Source: Apostichopus japonicus
Taxonomy: Eukaryota > Echinodermata > Holothuroidea > Aspidochirotida > Stichopodidae
NCBI RefSeq assembly: GCF_037975245.1
Contig: NC_092568.1
Coordinates: 5,864,501-5,928,500 of the forward strand
Direction: 5' to 3'
DNA: 64,000 nt
The position numbers and the translations under genes are program-made. Shown piece after piece: positions 26,501 to 37,600 of the stretch. Within the stretch, counting starts at the first letter, position 1, and every line of letters begins with the position of its first letter. The notes below the pieces were generated by a model. It saw nothing but the letters and a program-made list of their open reading frames with translations. It was not told the DNA's origin and made no database searches.

Positions 26501-29500
26501 AGAACAACATTCCCACATTGAACTGTATACTGACACAGGCTCACTGTGAATGCACCAAAGTATTTTCTCTACCAGAAAGCCAAAAGGCTTAGTGATTCAT
26601 TGCCACCCTGTTTTTAAGGACACTTAATAGTAGACTGCAGACAATGTTTTCAAGGTTTGACCATTGTTTACCAACAAGATATTTGCATGTGGACCTATAT
26701 CACCTATGGATTCATTTCACACTGTCATATTATTCTGCATGTGTCACTCATTCTTGAATAACATTTTCAACTATCAAGTAAAAAACACCTCTTCCAATGT
26801 GATTTGACTGGCAACTTGCATTAGATTTGGAATCAACCTCAAATATCAATTGAATAACTGATTGATTTAGACATCTGCTTTTATAACACTTGATAAAACA
26901 GTACCAAAACTCTGGCTGCAGCCCACTCTCAAGCAAAATCTTTTGACACTTAATATCCCCTTCAAAATAAATGTCCACATGTTTGGCAGTCAAAGCTCAG
27001 AGATTTGAACCCCTCCCTCCCCATTTGATTTAATGATGGGTAATCACCCACCCCCCCCCGACGTTGACCTGTTGACCCCAAGGAACCTTTGACCTTCTCA
27101 AAGAGCTACAGAGTTCTTTACTCACTACTTCAAGGTGGATCCACATACCCAATATGAAGGCCATCCAGACTTGGCTTTGTAATTATCAGATCTACAACAG
27201 CTTTATAAACTCTCACTTATGTTGACTTCAACATATGACCCTAACGCACCACCAACTTCAATAAGCTTCTTGTACTGACTAGACAATCCTACAAACCCAC
27301 ACACCACCTATCAAGTTCAGTTATCATATGCTTTTAGAGTTATTTCATGTAACTTACAAGTAGTGTCACAGACACACAAACACAGACTGTACACGCCATC
27401 ACAACTGCAAAGATTCTTTTAGCCCCCAGAAATGAATTAAATACCCCTACCCAAATCCAGCATGGGCTTAAGCATGTATGCATTCACTGATAGCAAAGTT
27501 AAACGTTTAATAACACACTTGAAAGCAACAACTGTCTAATTAGATATTTAAGGATCGTAATTATTTCATTAAATATTAGTAGTTACATGTAAATAAACAC
27601 ATTTAAATGTGTTGGTCTGTTAACACCTAATCTGATACAGATGGCAGTTTGAAAACACTAATATATATCCATGGAGTTTAAATGTAGGTTCAGGGCCTTT
27701 CACACAGCTTCTCCCACAAAGCAGAGAGTAATGTAAACAACCCTAAAAAAGAATTAAACTTTGCTCTCTTCTTTAAGTTTGTAGAAGATATGCAATCTTT
27801 GATAAGATGATACTGTACACCCAGGATTAGACAAACCTCATTTGAGTTATATAGCACTAGTAGTAACATTAACTTCAAATATAAACTTGTTGTAATGAAA
27901 ATTTGAGACTTTGATCAAATTTGATGGATTTCAATAATTAGAACTGAATGATCATTGTAACCAAGTCAGAGTCCGTCCTTCATAGACATCTTAGGAATAG
28001 TGTAGCAGAATAATGGTATAATCCACATTGCAAGTGTTTCAGTATGTACTGCATGTTCTCAACACATTATAGCTTTAATCAATCTCATGTATGGAAGAAC
28101 AATGTACAGCTGGGCTAGGCAGATCTGTGTTAAAAGCATCCAAAGCAAAGTGTAAAACTACTACATAGTAGTACATAGTAGTAGTAGTAGTATGTACATA
28201 GCTAGGAACTCTGTAATAGATTCTCTCCCTTGATAGTCCTATACTGTACATAAGGGATCTAATAGCAATCTAACACAGTGTCTATTTGCAGTACCTGTAC
28301 GATAGCTAGACCAGGCTTAAAGTTGGGGTACTCTTCCTTGATTTTATCAACTTCAGCCTTCAGCTCTTGTCTGATAATCCTGAGGAAAAATAAAACATCA
28401 TTTGAAGGGCACTTAGAGTAACAATGAATTTAGTTTAGGGCACTATTGTTTTTACAAAACGCATGCAGAATAGGTTCAGAAATAGCTATGCAGAGTACAA
28501 CCCTGTGACAACATTGGACACACATTTCAATACAAAATGTGTGATGCACTAAAGTATTGGCATATTAAGATTACTACATGGGAATGTCTACTACTGTAGC
28601 ATTCAACAGTGTGTGTACTAAGAAACATAGTAAATAATGCTGAATTGTTATCAACATTTACCATTGCTGTGAAGAAAGACAGTTAATTGTTCTGAAAACA
28701 GAATTGTAGATAAGAACTGATGACCCATTTGGAAATGTAAACATTGCAAAAAATGAGCAAAACAATCCTGAAGTGGATCTCATACAACTCTTGATAGTGA
28801 TTAATCATCAAACTTCATTATATCATTCATTGATGTTTGCAGTAGAATACTCCATTATATATCAAAATATAGCAAGGTCACCTTCAGCTTTCAAATGGGG
28901 GTGTGGGAGGGGTGGGTGGGGGGAGAGAATGGAGGGATGGACTAACCCTCTGAAACCTTTTGAGGAGAACATCGATGTAAAACTGTCAAGTTTAACATTA
29001 TATCAAGGCATCTAATTCCAGTCACTAACAGTATTCGGCAAGAAAATATACTTATAAAAATTGGTCCTACCAAACAAATAACAGAAGTGCATATCATGCG
29101 TATTGCGAGTCTTACGAATAGGATTCTGAAGACAGTCTACAGGGACATTTGCGTGCCCATAAACACCTTTAGTAAAGAGGATCAGCCAGCCGGGCTAGGT
29201 CTAAGTCCTTAAGAAGGGACACCATAGATCCAGATTCATGAGAATAATTAGAAGCAATAAACCTAGCAGATTTCCACTGGATACTTTCCAGTTTATTCTG
29301 TAAGTACATCTGGTGAGGATCCCAGACAGTACTTAGAATAATAGTCTCTAGAACAAACAGACAAGTTTCTATAGAGTATACCCAAGATTCTTTTCTCAAA
29401 CCTCATTTCACTCAAAACTCTCTGACCAATGAGTGCAGTCACTAGCTAGTAGCATGGTGGGCTCATAATTGACACACTTTTTGATCAACAATGTCTATCA

Positions 29501-30485
29501 AGGAAAACTTCAAATCACCCAACTGTATGCATTTTTTATATGTGTAGTTTCTCAGAAATGTAATGATTTCAAAATAATTCTGTGCCTATGCACAAAATGA
29601 CCACAAAATATCTGCCATGCATCGTTCTTACCCCAAAATTGACACATTCTTCGATTAGCTTACTGTAACTTTTATGTAACTGTACATCCATTGACTCTGG
29701 ATGCTGTTTGCTATGCTCTGAGCCTCTAAGCTCAGACAGGTCATGGGTCTCAGAGAGTAGTGGTATCATGTTGAAGTAATTTTGGTTATTTCTAGGGAGC
29801 AAGATTTCCAAATGCCAAAAGTACGTGCAAAACTGGGGGGAGGGTGTTAAAAGCTTACGAAAGCCACAATTTGATCAGCACATACCTGATATGGATTAAA
29901 ACTAATAAAATATGTAACACTGCTTTGTGCAAAAAGTTTATATTCCCTGCTGTATCATTGCTAGTAATAATATTGGAAGGTGCGTCAATTACAAAGGTGC
30001 TCAATCATGCAGCCTTTACTATACTTGTACTAGTACTGTAGTAGCTGTGGTAATGCAGAGAAGTTATTGGTTAACTTGCCTCATCTTAATTTCCAACTCC
30101 AAGTAGGCAAGCTATGTTTGAATACACAGGCTACTTGGATAAAGATGGGGGACATGCACTTATCAAAGCTAACTAATAAAGTCGGTCGGTTACATGTCAC
30201 TGATACATTGAAACAATGTTACTAGCGTGAAAGCACAACCTTGATTTACTCCAGCTAGACCTAGGTTGCAAAATTAGTGTGTAGGAGTAATAGGGTCACG
30301 GTGTCCGACCGACAGAATAAGTGTTGGGCTATTGATTAGAAAGTTAGGCAAAGCCTCACACTTCAGTCACACTACATTACTGATACTGCTATAAATAATG
30401 TTAGGCCTAGCCAAGTACTAATGTTAAACAAAATGTAGTCATACTCATACCCTGCAATATTTTTGCCATCAATTATTTGTGCCAT
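5555..30485 (-). CDS. MTHFD1: C-1-tetrahydrofolate synthase, cytosolic (trifunctional), 20 coding exons
   Basis: Interconverts folate-bound one-carbon units: methylene-THF dehydrogenase, methenyl-THF cyclohydrolase and ATP-dependent formate-THF ligase in one cytosolic chain, feeding purine and thymidylate synthesis. Exons in transcript order: 30485-30451, 28379-28295, 25715-25656, 24680-24627, 24196-24060, 23484-23384, 22811-22675, 22256-22145, 21692-21520, 21155-20926, 20505-20322, 19939-19757, 18865-18763, 18184-17898, 17777-17666, 16911-16772, 16517-16375, 15999-15822, 14952-14692, 5644-5555. All junctions use AG/GT and every phase matches; the sum is 2805 nt, 934 codons plus TAA/TGA-type stop (TGA). 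Human MTHFD1 is 935 aa. The start [12 protein letters not shown] lacks a mitochondrial leader, so this is the cytosolic form rather than MTHFD1L. The last exon encodes [19 protein letters not shown] and ends ITGLF. No frameshift or internal stop was seen. The exon 7 donor is GTCAGT, a weak site. Confidence 0.97.
5989..6190. repeat. Three tandem copies of a ~71-bp unit with internal hairpin
   Basis: Copies start at about 5989, 6060 and 6131. Each has the block GTGGTTAGAATGG or a variant, then GGTTGTGTATAGTACAACC. The latter is an inverted repeat (GGTTGT/ACAACC, 7-nt loop). Divergence is moderate. Confidence 0.85.
7985..8515. repeat. 25-bp minisatellite, about 21 copies
   Basis: The unit is GGATCATCCACAGGCAACAC plus CAAAA. 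The central copies, 8085-8365, are nearly identical. Copies at both edges are diverged (GGTAACACC at the left; GTTCACCCACAGG at the right). That is the usual pattern of recent expansion from the array centre. The copies are contiguous, with no spacers, so this is not a CRISPR array. Confidence 0.95.
9778..9830 (+). repeat. G-rich stretch, possible G-quadruplex
   Basis: Runs of three or more G recur (GGGGTGGGAGGGGGGGGG and following GGGG/GGG runs), enough for a four-tract G-quadruplex on the plus strand. No function is inferred. Confidence 0.5.
10535..10670. repeat. GC-rich islet, suspected dispersed repeat
   Basis: A sharply GC-rich block (GCCGAGCCATGGGTAGCCCC, GGCGGGCCGAGCG, GGCAGTGCGCGGGT) sits in AT-rich intron sequence. 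On the minus strand it stays open from ATGATGACCCGCGCACTG through an Arg/Leu-rich frame, but I do not recognise a protein. It could be a retroelement or SINE fragment. Confidence 0.35.
12160..12495. repeat. ~79-bp minisatellite, about four copies
   Basis: The blocks TTTCTTTGCACCATACTTGCA and AGCTGAAGC..TGGTACAGTACATATGTAAC recur at 77-81-bp spacing. Because the unit has no stop in any minus-strand frame, three overlapping open frames of 113-146 codons arise. They are repeat artefacts, not genes. Confidence 0.9.
12985..12992. promoter_or_regulatory. Perfect CRE palindrome in MTHFD1 intron 19
   Basis: TGACGTCA, the consensus CREB/ATF site, lies 32 bp before an ATG that opens a 96-codon plus-strand frame. 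Whether it is an intronic enhancer, an unrelated promoter or chance is unknown. Confidence 0.3.
13531..13640. repeat. ~27-bp tandem repeat, four copies
   Basis: The unit GGCATGATATTACAGTTTGC plus TTTAA is repeated four times with small changes. Confidence 0.85.
14230..14535. repeat. Two tandem copies of a ~165-bp unit
   Basis: AAAAGGTTTGGAAT, CACAAGGGAGTCCA and GGCAAGGGCAGTGGGAGTTG occur in the same order in both copies, about 165 bp apart. The open frames across it are repeat artefacts. Confidence 0.85.
15000..15712. repeat. 24-bp minisatellite in MTHFD1 intron 18
   Basis: The unit is about ATGAGAGGATAGTCAACTAT plus AAAT. It is well ordered from 15220 to 15710 and degenerate from 15000 to 15220. 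Many variants exchange GTCAACTAT with GTCGACTAT. It fills most of intron 18. Confidence 0.93.
17165..17640. repeat. ~165-bp tandem repeat, about three copies, MTHFD1 intron 15
   Basis: CATTATAAAGGTG, CACTAGTGAATGC, CTACTGTACCTAAGTAC and GGTGTTTTACTGAATGGAAC repeat with a 165-bp period starting near 17171, 17336 and 17501. The last copy is shortened. Confidence 0.9.
20581..20925 (-). repeat. Three tandem partial copies of MTHFD1 exon 10 3' end
   Basis: A 110-bp unit starting ATGTGACCACTTACCCAGCA on the plus strand begins at 20581, 20691 and 20801. The fourth copy, starting at 20912, runs into the true exon 10 (20926-21155). Read on the minus strand each unit encodes [20 protein letters not shown] followed by a splice donor. 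The donor GGGTAAGT is intact in the first two and broken to GGGTTAAG in the 20801 copy. Only the true exon has the upstream coding sequence and a 3' splice site. Reading through its donor gives an immediate stop (GCT GGG TAA). Confidence 0.93.
24770..24935. repeat. Diverged tandem duplication, ~95-bp unit
   Basis: GTCAATTAGGGGACAT..GAAAATATGAAA and GTCAATTAGGGGGCAT..GGAAAATTGGAAA, each followed by a GGGATA.ATAGTGT block, mark two diverged copies in MTHFD1 intron 3. Confidence 0.7.
25716..28294 (-). other. MTHFD1: MTHFD1 intron 2 (2.6 kb)
   Basis: AT-rich intron between exons 28379-28295 and 25715-25656. It has a short (TAG)n tract near 28160-28195 and G/C homopolymer runs. No exon of another gene or clear transposon was seen. 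Confidence 0.85.
29013..29400 (-). mobile_element. LINE reverse-transcriptase C-terminal fragment (dead)
   Basis: The minus strand encodes [20 protein letters not shown], then [15 protein letters not shown], then [10 protein letters not shown]. In a shifted frame it continues [19 protein letters not shown] and ends [14 protein letters not shown] with a stop. These are the closing motifs of non-LTR retrotransposon ORF2 (a 'vWDPh..yLinkLE..QrraARFi' block, then a 'y..sFfPrti.dWN' end). At least one frameshift separates the two parts and nothing upstream remains, so it is a 5'-truncated pseudogene in MTHFD1 intron 1. Clade not assigned. Confidence 0.82.
29440..29645 (+). repeat. Interspersed repeat, copy A
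   Basis: The stretch starting GGTGGGCTCATAATTGAC, with GTCTATCAAGGAAAA, CAACTGTATG, TATGTGTAG and CTCAGAAATGTAATGAT, matches the minus strand of 40190-40440 over about 190 bp. It is a dispersed family present twice in this window in opposite orientation. Confidence 0.82.
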
Positions 30486-31130
30486 GTCTTCCTGTTTGTA
30501 TGTGGATACTTCAGGAAAGAATATGATTTAGTCCAACTACCCTAAACTGGTTTGCCGTCTCTGTTTTACCGTTTTCTCCCTAAACTGGCCGTGCTACAGC
30601 TACAGTAAACCAACTGTTTACATGAAATGCGCCTTGATAGAAGTCGAAGTTGACGTCGTGCCAGGTGCAAACTGAAAGTTCAACTCAGCACATGTTTACG
30701 TGGTAACTTCATTATCTCTCGCAATCACAGAGTTCTGTGGGACATGCATAAGAAAACGACTTCTGCAAGTCCCAAAGTTGCATACCTGGAACGCGCGTGA
30801 ATATAATGATAGAAGTACACACAAGGGATTGTGTATCGTCAATTTGCAGAAAATTGCTGCATTGACGAGATCCGTTACCTCGTCAAAACGTCAATTTTCT
30901 GAATTTTGTCAACTTGTCGAGATGGTAGTAAGTGTGCAACTCGTCAATTTGCAGAAAATTGCTGTATTGACGAGATCTGTTATCTCGTCAAAACGTCAAT
31001 TTTCTGAATTTTGTCACGTTAACACCTCGTCACCTCGTCAATTTGCAGATAATTGTCGTTTTGTCAATTTGGTAACTCGTCAATGCAATGTCCCTTCTAC
31101 GGTTCCGTAGGAAGGGGAATGATTTCACAC
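30486..31130 (-). promoter_or_regulatory. MTHFD1: MTHFD1 5' untranslated and promoter region
   Basis: This lies directly upstream of the MTHFD1 start codon. No TATA box is evident at a fixed distance. A TGACGTC half-CRE is at about 30650. The nested palindromes at 30847-31006 sit 360-520 bp upstream of the ATG. The transcription start is not determinable here. Confidence 0.5.
30847..31085. repeat. Two copies of a 55-bp nested palindrome, 105-bp period
   Basis: Each copy (30847-30901 and 30952-31006) has the order CAGAAAATTG, 5 nt, TTGACGAGAT, 5 nt, ATCTCGTCAA, 5 nt, CAATTTTCTG. The outer and inner 10-base arms are each inverted repeats, so a two-storey hairpin is possible. Copy 1 has one mismatch in the inner arm (ACCTCGTCAA). 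A third, partial, diverged unit runs to 31085 (CTCGTCAATTTGCAGATAATT). Confidence 0.9.
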
Positions 31131-32733
31131 GTCATAATATCTTTGAAATATTTGCCTGGTTTGGGCCTAGATGAAATTCATAACTTAAAAGCAGAGATTC
31201 ATTCAAAAACTTTAGAAAATTAAAATATTTATACGGCGCGTATCCAGGTTTTTCTAATCCGGGGGGCGTGAATTCCCAACTAAGCGGAGCGCCACCATCA
31301 ATTGGCGCGCAGCGTATACAAGAAAATTTCTGGTTTTGATACCCCCAAAATCGGGAGAGGTCACGCTGCATGTAGGTCAGTGCACGACCTCAAGACGTCA
31401 CTAATACACAACTCGATCACTTGTTATCGATGAAGTGGTGTGTAGCCGGATTTTCTCAAGGTCTTGGTACTACAGGCGAAGGTCATTAATTAAGTTTCGT
31501 AACTCATCGGGAAGCGATTAGAGGGGGGGGGGGGCGTAGGGTTGTGGAGCGCGCGTTTTCATGCAGATGGGAACAATCTCAAGAAGTGATGGGTGCGTCC
31601 GACCCCCCCCCCCACGATACGCCCTTGGATCCACTACATGATATTCACAGGAGATGTGCTCAATTCTCCAGTGAAAGTGTACAATTGTTTAAGGTGTCCA
31701 TACACACACGCGTTATGATAGACCATATATAGTATATATATATATAGCTACATTAGTGAGAGAGGCAAAATGGAAACGTCAAAAATGGAGTTTTAGGTGT
31801 AAGGGGTAGGGTGAGGCGCACGCCCCTTCCGCAATCCTCGATCAGTCACTGGCTACCCTGTGTATATAATAGGGATCAGCGCTGTAATTATGTCACTATT
31901 CCTCTCTCTCTTCCCGGTGTAGTTGGCGTTTTTCATCTTCTCCCTCCTTTTTCTCTCTTTCTTTTCCCTTCCTTCCTCCTCTTTTCCCCCTTTTTCTTCT
32001 CTTTTTTCTTACCCTTGAGCACACCCCCCTGGATACACCCCTGTTTACCAGTGTATAAGAGAGAACACAACCAAATGCAACGGTTGCCTACTTATACTCC
32101 TTACACTCGGGCAACCTGTTCAAAAGATGTGAACTGGGTCGTATGAAGTGACCATAAGTTTAATAAACGAAGTGATCGAAATCTACAAAAAGTAAAAAGT
32201 AACAAAAATACACTATCAGCATGAACAGATTTGATTGCTTCACCGTTCCCCTCCCCAAAAGACTTGGAACCATGCTGGTTTGGGAAGACCATTAATTTTA
32301 CAGCAGTAGTGCTCTGTTCATAAATTCATCAAATTCGGTCCTTCTGAGTGGTGTGCCAGAGTAATAACCTATGATGTCGTTTCTTACTAGTGTACTCTCT
32401 TGTTTGTAACTTTACTTGAGCTGATGACTCCAAACTGCCATTACATTTTCTAACATGGAAGAAATAACAGTGAATTAGGTGTAATTAGGCACTTGGCAGT
32501 GGGTGGATGTGATATCAGTAACAGCTACATCAAACCAGTGTGTGAAGAAGTGTAACCACAACTTTCTACCTGATCATAAATTTACCAAAAAATCTTGAAC
32601 TATATAGGTAATCCATGCTCCAACCCCCCCCCCCCACCCCCACCCAACATATTTTCCAATATCAACAGAATTTTGGACATGAAAACAAAACATTCAAAAG
32701 TAAACCAAGTTCTTATTTCTCTAAAAGGCTTTC
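31130..32733. other. Intergenic, MTHFD1 5' side to TBP 3' side
   Basis: Repeat debris: the dispersed GC-rich module at 31279, G and C runs near 31510 and 31601, a pyrimidine-rich tract at 31930-32015, and fragments resembling TIR ends (CGTATCCAGG at 31238-31247; CCTGGATACACCCCTG near 32028). I could not pair these into an element with a target duplication. No gene was found. Confidence 0.55.
31279..31340 (+). repeat. Dispersed GC-rich module, copy 3
   Basis: CTAAGCGGAGCGCCACCAT then ATTGGCGCGCAGCGTATAC then AAGAAAATTTCTGGTTTTG, the same order as copies 1 and 2 near 1.55 and 1.9 kb. Confidence 0.75.
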
Positions 32734-32739
32734 TTTATT
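32734..32739 (-). terminator. TBP: Candidate poly(A) signal for TBP
   Basis: AATAAA on the minus strand, about 1.95 kb beyond the TBP stop. This is the expected orientation, but there is no transcript support. Confidence 0.3.
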
Positions 32740-34690
32740 TTGACTCCTTTGTTGAGCTGGTTTTCAATGAGTGCAAACAAAAATACAAACATAAACATAA
32801 ACAAGCAACACAAACATAAACATAAACATAAAAAATATTTACAGAAACAAGAAATTGTAGCAAGACAACTCAAGTATAAATAAACTCTCCTTTCCTACTT
32901 TTCAATTGTGTTGTGTCTTCTGAATGCAACTTTTTAGACCACTCTTTTGGTTGCAACATTGATATTTAATTATGTAAACTGTCCACTTCCTACCATTAAT
33001 AATCAGGATAGGTGTTATCTATAGGCTTTTAAATGGTGACATCTGTCCCATCACAAATAGCATAAAACATTTTCAAAGCATGCTATTATTGATTGGATAC
33101 AGCCACTGTTTTCCTGTTTTTAAGATCCTTTTTTTTTTACCAACATTGGAAAACAAATAACATGTCACAAGTTTTCAACACTTCTTTCAAGATTCTTTGT
33201 CTTAATTAATTGAGACATATTAACGATTTTACTTTCAGCGCTATATTTAATTTCCACAAAATCTTGAACATCATATCTGAGTGATATACTTCAATCTGGA
33301 GCACTATATTTCTTCCTGGAATTCTCTATACAAAACATTCTCTACAAGTATAGGCATCATTCTCAAATTCCTTTACAAATAATAGTTTCAAATGAAGTCT
33401 CAGAAGTAAGAGATGATCCTTGACTATTTAGTCAAAGGCAATCATGTCTTTTCTCTGTTGCTTTCAATATCAGTAAGTAGTCTTCATTTTACACCAACCA
33501 ATAGTCCTGGAGAATCTATTAAATTGGTGGTCTGATGACATTTACAGTTCCTGAGATCTGTTCTTTTCTTTGATTCAGTTAATAACTCTACCCAGACACC
33601 ATTCTATGATCCTGGATACAACACAAACACAACCCTGCTAACTGATGATACATTCAAATATATAGACTTGGAATTGCATCATCAGCAAGTTTAAATCATC
33701 AACAAGTCTGACTCTACGATGACTCCTCTAAGAATATTTCTCGTTGGTGGTAATCTTTCTCTTTTGCTGATGTCCATAAATAAACTGATTGGGACAATTA
33801 TTCCACCACCCTCAAATCCTTGTCAGCTGGTGATACACAAGTCTTCCTAAGACATGTTTGTATCATCAAGAAATGAAATTCATCATCACGTCTTCGACTC
33901 AATCATGAACCTTGTGAGACCTCTCCATCCATGCTTGGATCTATTTTGCTGTTCTTGGAATCATTAAAATGATTCTCTTTCTTTAATGACCAACAGTTCA
34001 TCGTCCCGCTTCTCATGTTCTTCAAACATGTTCCATCAGTTTCTCTGGGTTCGTTGGCTATACTGCTCGTTGAAGGTAAAGATAACAGCACCTGTCATAT
34101 AAAATAGTGAATAACAAATCACAGAGTCATTTGAGTAGCAGTATGTTTTTGCACCAGTAAATTGTCCCTAATATCTCCTACCAGGGAATCAAACAAGAAT
34201 AAAATATACTTTCCAATGTTACAATTGTGTCAATACTTCAAATGTTTAATACTCCAACAGTCTTGTTTGTACCAAACCAATAATTAAAAAGCAATGAAAA
34301 TGAATGCCTATGCACTTTATATAATGAATACTTAGCCTGTATCTTGTATATAAAACATACCACTAGTTACTAGAGGGATTCTGAGAAGTGTTTGCATAGA
34401 GTTTGTAATAAAATGCTTATAGCAGTAATGCCCCCAAATTAGCTACAAAATGAAATATTCATCACTAACCTTCAACATGAAGTTTACTGGCACCCTCAAA
34501 CTTTCTTCTCAAACTGAGACACTTAATTACCAATGTTTTTCTAAACTTAATTACCAATTAATGTTTGCTCAATGTTTCAGCATCATCCAGAGTTAGTCAA
34601 GCGAATTGATTGATAAGCCATTAATGTTTATATTAAAACTTCACAAAGTGAAGTAAGTAAAATTGTGAACTTAATATGCTTACCTACCAA
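32734..34690 (-). other. TBP: Likely TBP 3' untranslated region
   Basis: This runs from the TBP stop codon down to a minus-strand AATAAA at 32734-32739. No coding exon or transposon was recognised. An (AAACAT)n tract lies nearby at 32787-32832. The extent is inferred from the signal only. Confidence 0.4.
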
Positions 34691-37600
34691 CTATGTCTTC
34701 TTAAAGGACTTCAGGATGGGGTAGATATTCTGAAATGCATCATAAATTTCTTTCCTTACTTTAGCACCTGTCACGGAGAGAACAATAAACAAAATAACGT
34801 GAACCATCATGTGAATGTACTGATACTATTACGCCACCATGGACTGCCACAACACCCTAGTTGTGAACAGAGGTGAAATACATTTACCAGACTGAACAGA
34901 GTTACACTACTGTAGAACACCCAACAGATGAACAGAATTGGACTGCCACAAAACCTTAGATGTGAACAGAGGTGAAATACCACACCGTTGAGAAAAGACT
35001 ACCACACAGCACCCAATAGACCAATAGAATTAGACTGCCACAGCACCCTAATTCCCATATTTTCATTTTTCACTGCATGACCAGTAATTTCGCATTACCA
35101 TTATAACATGACAAAGAGAAAGCTCACCTGTGAGGACTACCTTTCCAGACACAAATATAAGAAGTACTATCTTAGGTTTCATCATACGATATATAAGCCC
35201 AGGAAACAGTTCTGGTTCATAACTGAAACAAAGAAAAGAATGAGAGAGAGTTATAATATTATCAAATATTGACCCCAGCTACTGGTAGAAAATAATCTCA
35301 ACCACCTATGTTCAGAACCTAAACAAAGACAACAAACTGATAATTTGAACCTAGTCTTTAAATGTTTTCTCAGATGTAAATGAGTTGATTAGTTTTCCCC
35401 ATCCTTTGAGATTCCACAATTTGATGAAAACTCTAAAATTTATTAGGGATTGACACATAATTTGCTTCATGAGTTTGAATTTCTTCAATTTGGCATGGTA
35501 CAACAGAGGGTTGATACCAATAGTTTCAATTGTAAAACTGATAGTATTCCTTAGAGGAAACGGTTCTTTCAGAATCTACAAGATAGTATTATCAATAAAG
35601 TCTTCAACAAGAACTGAAGTTATTATACCCTAATATGACTCACAGCATAAATCAAGAAAAAATGGTAGAAAAACAAACTTGAGAAATACGTCCTTACCTT
35701 GAAAACTGAGAATGAGCTAAGACTAGTCCTTCTAATCTGATGGGAAATTTAACGTCACAACTTCCGACCATATTCTGGATCTTAAAGTCTAAAAATTTGG
35801 CCTATCCAAGAGACAAAAGGATATTATCAATATATGAAAATATGTATGTGTTAATTACAAGAAAGATGAAGAGAATACAGAAGGAAAAAAATCAATCCAG
35901 CAATTAACAAACCAATCTATTAAATGGTCAAATCAGAGAACAATTCTTCTTGCTGTGACATCAAATGTTTCTTCTTTAGTTTGTTCTCATGACATGTTTA
36001 ATGAAGACAAGAAGAAAGTTCAGCTGCAAACTCCCTAGCTGTAGGAATCATTATCTCCATCAAATAGAGTTGTGAGGAGGTTACATGTTCTACAGTGTAC
36101 TTTAAAGATGGCTATTAGGACTTTATTCCCATGCACAGAAAGTACCATAGAATAATTAATTACAGTAATTTACTGGAAGCCAATGATATAGCTCTACATG
36201 TCTGACATTTTCATGTACCTTACCCTAGGAGCTACTAAAACTTGGAATGCGACATCACATATTGTTTATGAATTAGGCTATGACTTTTTTTTATATCTAT
36301 AATTAATCCAACTATTTCCTACATTAACTATGGTTGCCATCAAATGTGGTGTTGACTACATTCAATACTCACAGGGAAACCTAACTTCTGGATTACTCTA
36401 GCATATTTCCTAGCTGCTAATCTGGATTCATCTTCACTCTTAGCTCCAGTACAGACCATCTTCCCTGAGCTGAAAATCAAGGCAGTTGTTCTTGGTTCTC
36501 TAATTCTCATAATCACAGCTGCAAATCTCTGAAAGATGGAAAAAGTAATATAAATTCATTTGACACAGAGTTGCCAAGAAGCCATCATTTCAAGGTTCTG
36601 TAACTTTAGGCAACCGTCTCCCAACTTAAATCTTCACAAATATGTATGTCCAGGTAAACTCTTCAATTTTAAATTGGTAAAATACTCATTAAATGGGTGT
36701 CTAAAGAAGACAAAAGGAGAAGACTTTTTTTGCTCCATTTCAATTGCAATGCCAGAAGACAGGGAGGGAAGAAGCAATTACTTCTGTTTAGACTTTTTGC
36801 AAAGTTAATTTTCTTGAGGCTAAAGATTACTACGATTGTACCTTTGGGTTGTACTCTGCATTTCGAGCATGTAAGGCAATCTTCTTGAGGTCCAGTTTGC
36901 AGCCCATGCTTACTGTGGATACTATATTCCTGTGGAATGATGTAAATACAAGATGATTAGTATCATGATGATAGTTGTCTGTTTGGGTATTTCTGAATGG
37001 CTGTACTTACCTCTCTCCCCTAACAATGTACACTGATCATCCATAGCCCACAGATATTGGTAGTGTAGTAATGTACCCATAGTGTAGTAATGCAGTAGTG
37101 TAGTAATGCACTTACACTGACCCACTGTTGGGTCATAGCTTTCCTATTTCTTACATGACAGTTAAGTTTCAACACTATTTTAGACACTTCAAGCATTGGT
37201 CGGGTACTCTATAACTATCATTGTCAAGTTTGTATCTGTTTAATGTATGAACATCATTGCTACTGTAGGTTTATCTCTGCATGGTGTTTGTACAGATAGT
37301 AATAAGGTAGAGAGAGTGGGCATTGATCTACTTGACAAGGATACAATGATGAAAATCACAGATAGATTAGAGTATGCATGTTGAGGGGATTCCCCAAAAG
37401 AGGAGTCAGTCACTTGATGGTATGTCCAACTTAAATTATCTTTTGGTGAACTTGGACACACTATGGAGACTGTTGCAGGGATGAGCCAACTGAATCAGTG
37501 GATGCTTATGGAAAATAATGTTTCATAAAGGCTTCATGTCAGTGCAAAAGTTCACTTTGTGGCAACCTCACTAACACATATTAAGTTACATAAATTTACA

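Larger units (their letters stand above)
21520..30485 (-). other. MTHFD1: MTHFD1 dehydrogenase/cyclohydrolase domain, exons 1-9
   Basis: Exons 1-9 encode roughly residues 1-298, the bifunctional NADP-dependent methylene-THF dehydrogenase and methenyl-THF cyclohydrolase. Visible active-site residues are the catalytic lysine K54 in [10 protein letters not shown]98 in IIVQMPPDS and D123 in KDVDGL. These correspond to human K56, Q100 and D125 with a constant shift of two residues. The Rossmann cofactor motif GRSKIVGAP is in exon 7, and the family signature [14 protein letters not shown] is in exon 9. The loop after TKDLPAV is about two residues shorter than in human, at the exon 7/8 junction where the weak GTCAGT donor is used; a slightly different junction there is possible. 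Confidence 0.93.

Noticed and set aside
31231-32045. A large TIR element between CGTATCCAGG (31238) and CCTGGATACACCCCTG (32028)
   Set aside because: The ends match only over the core GTATCCAGG, and no target duplication could be found; it may be fragments of separate elements.
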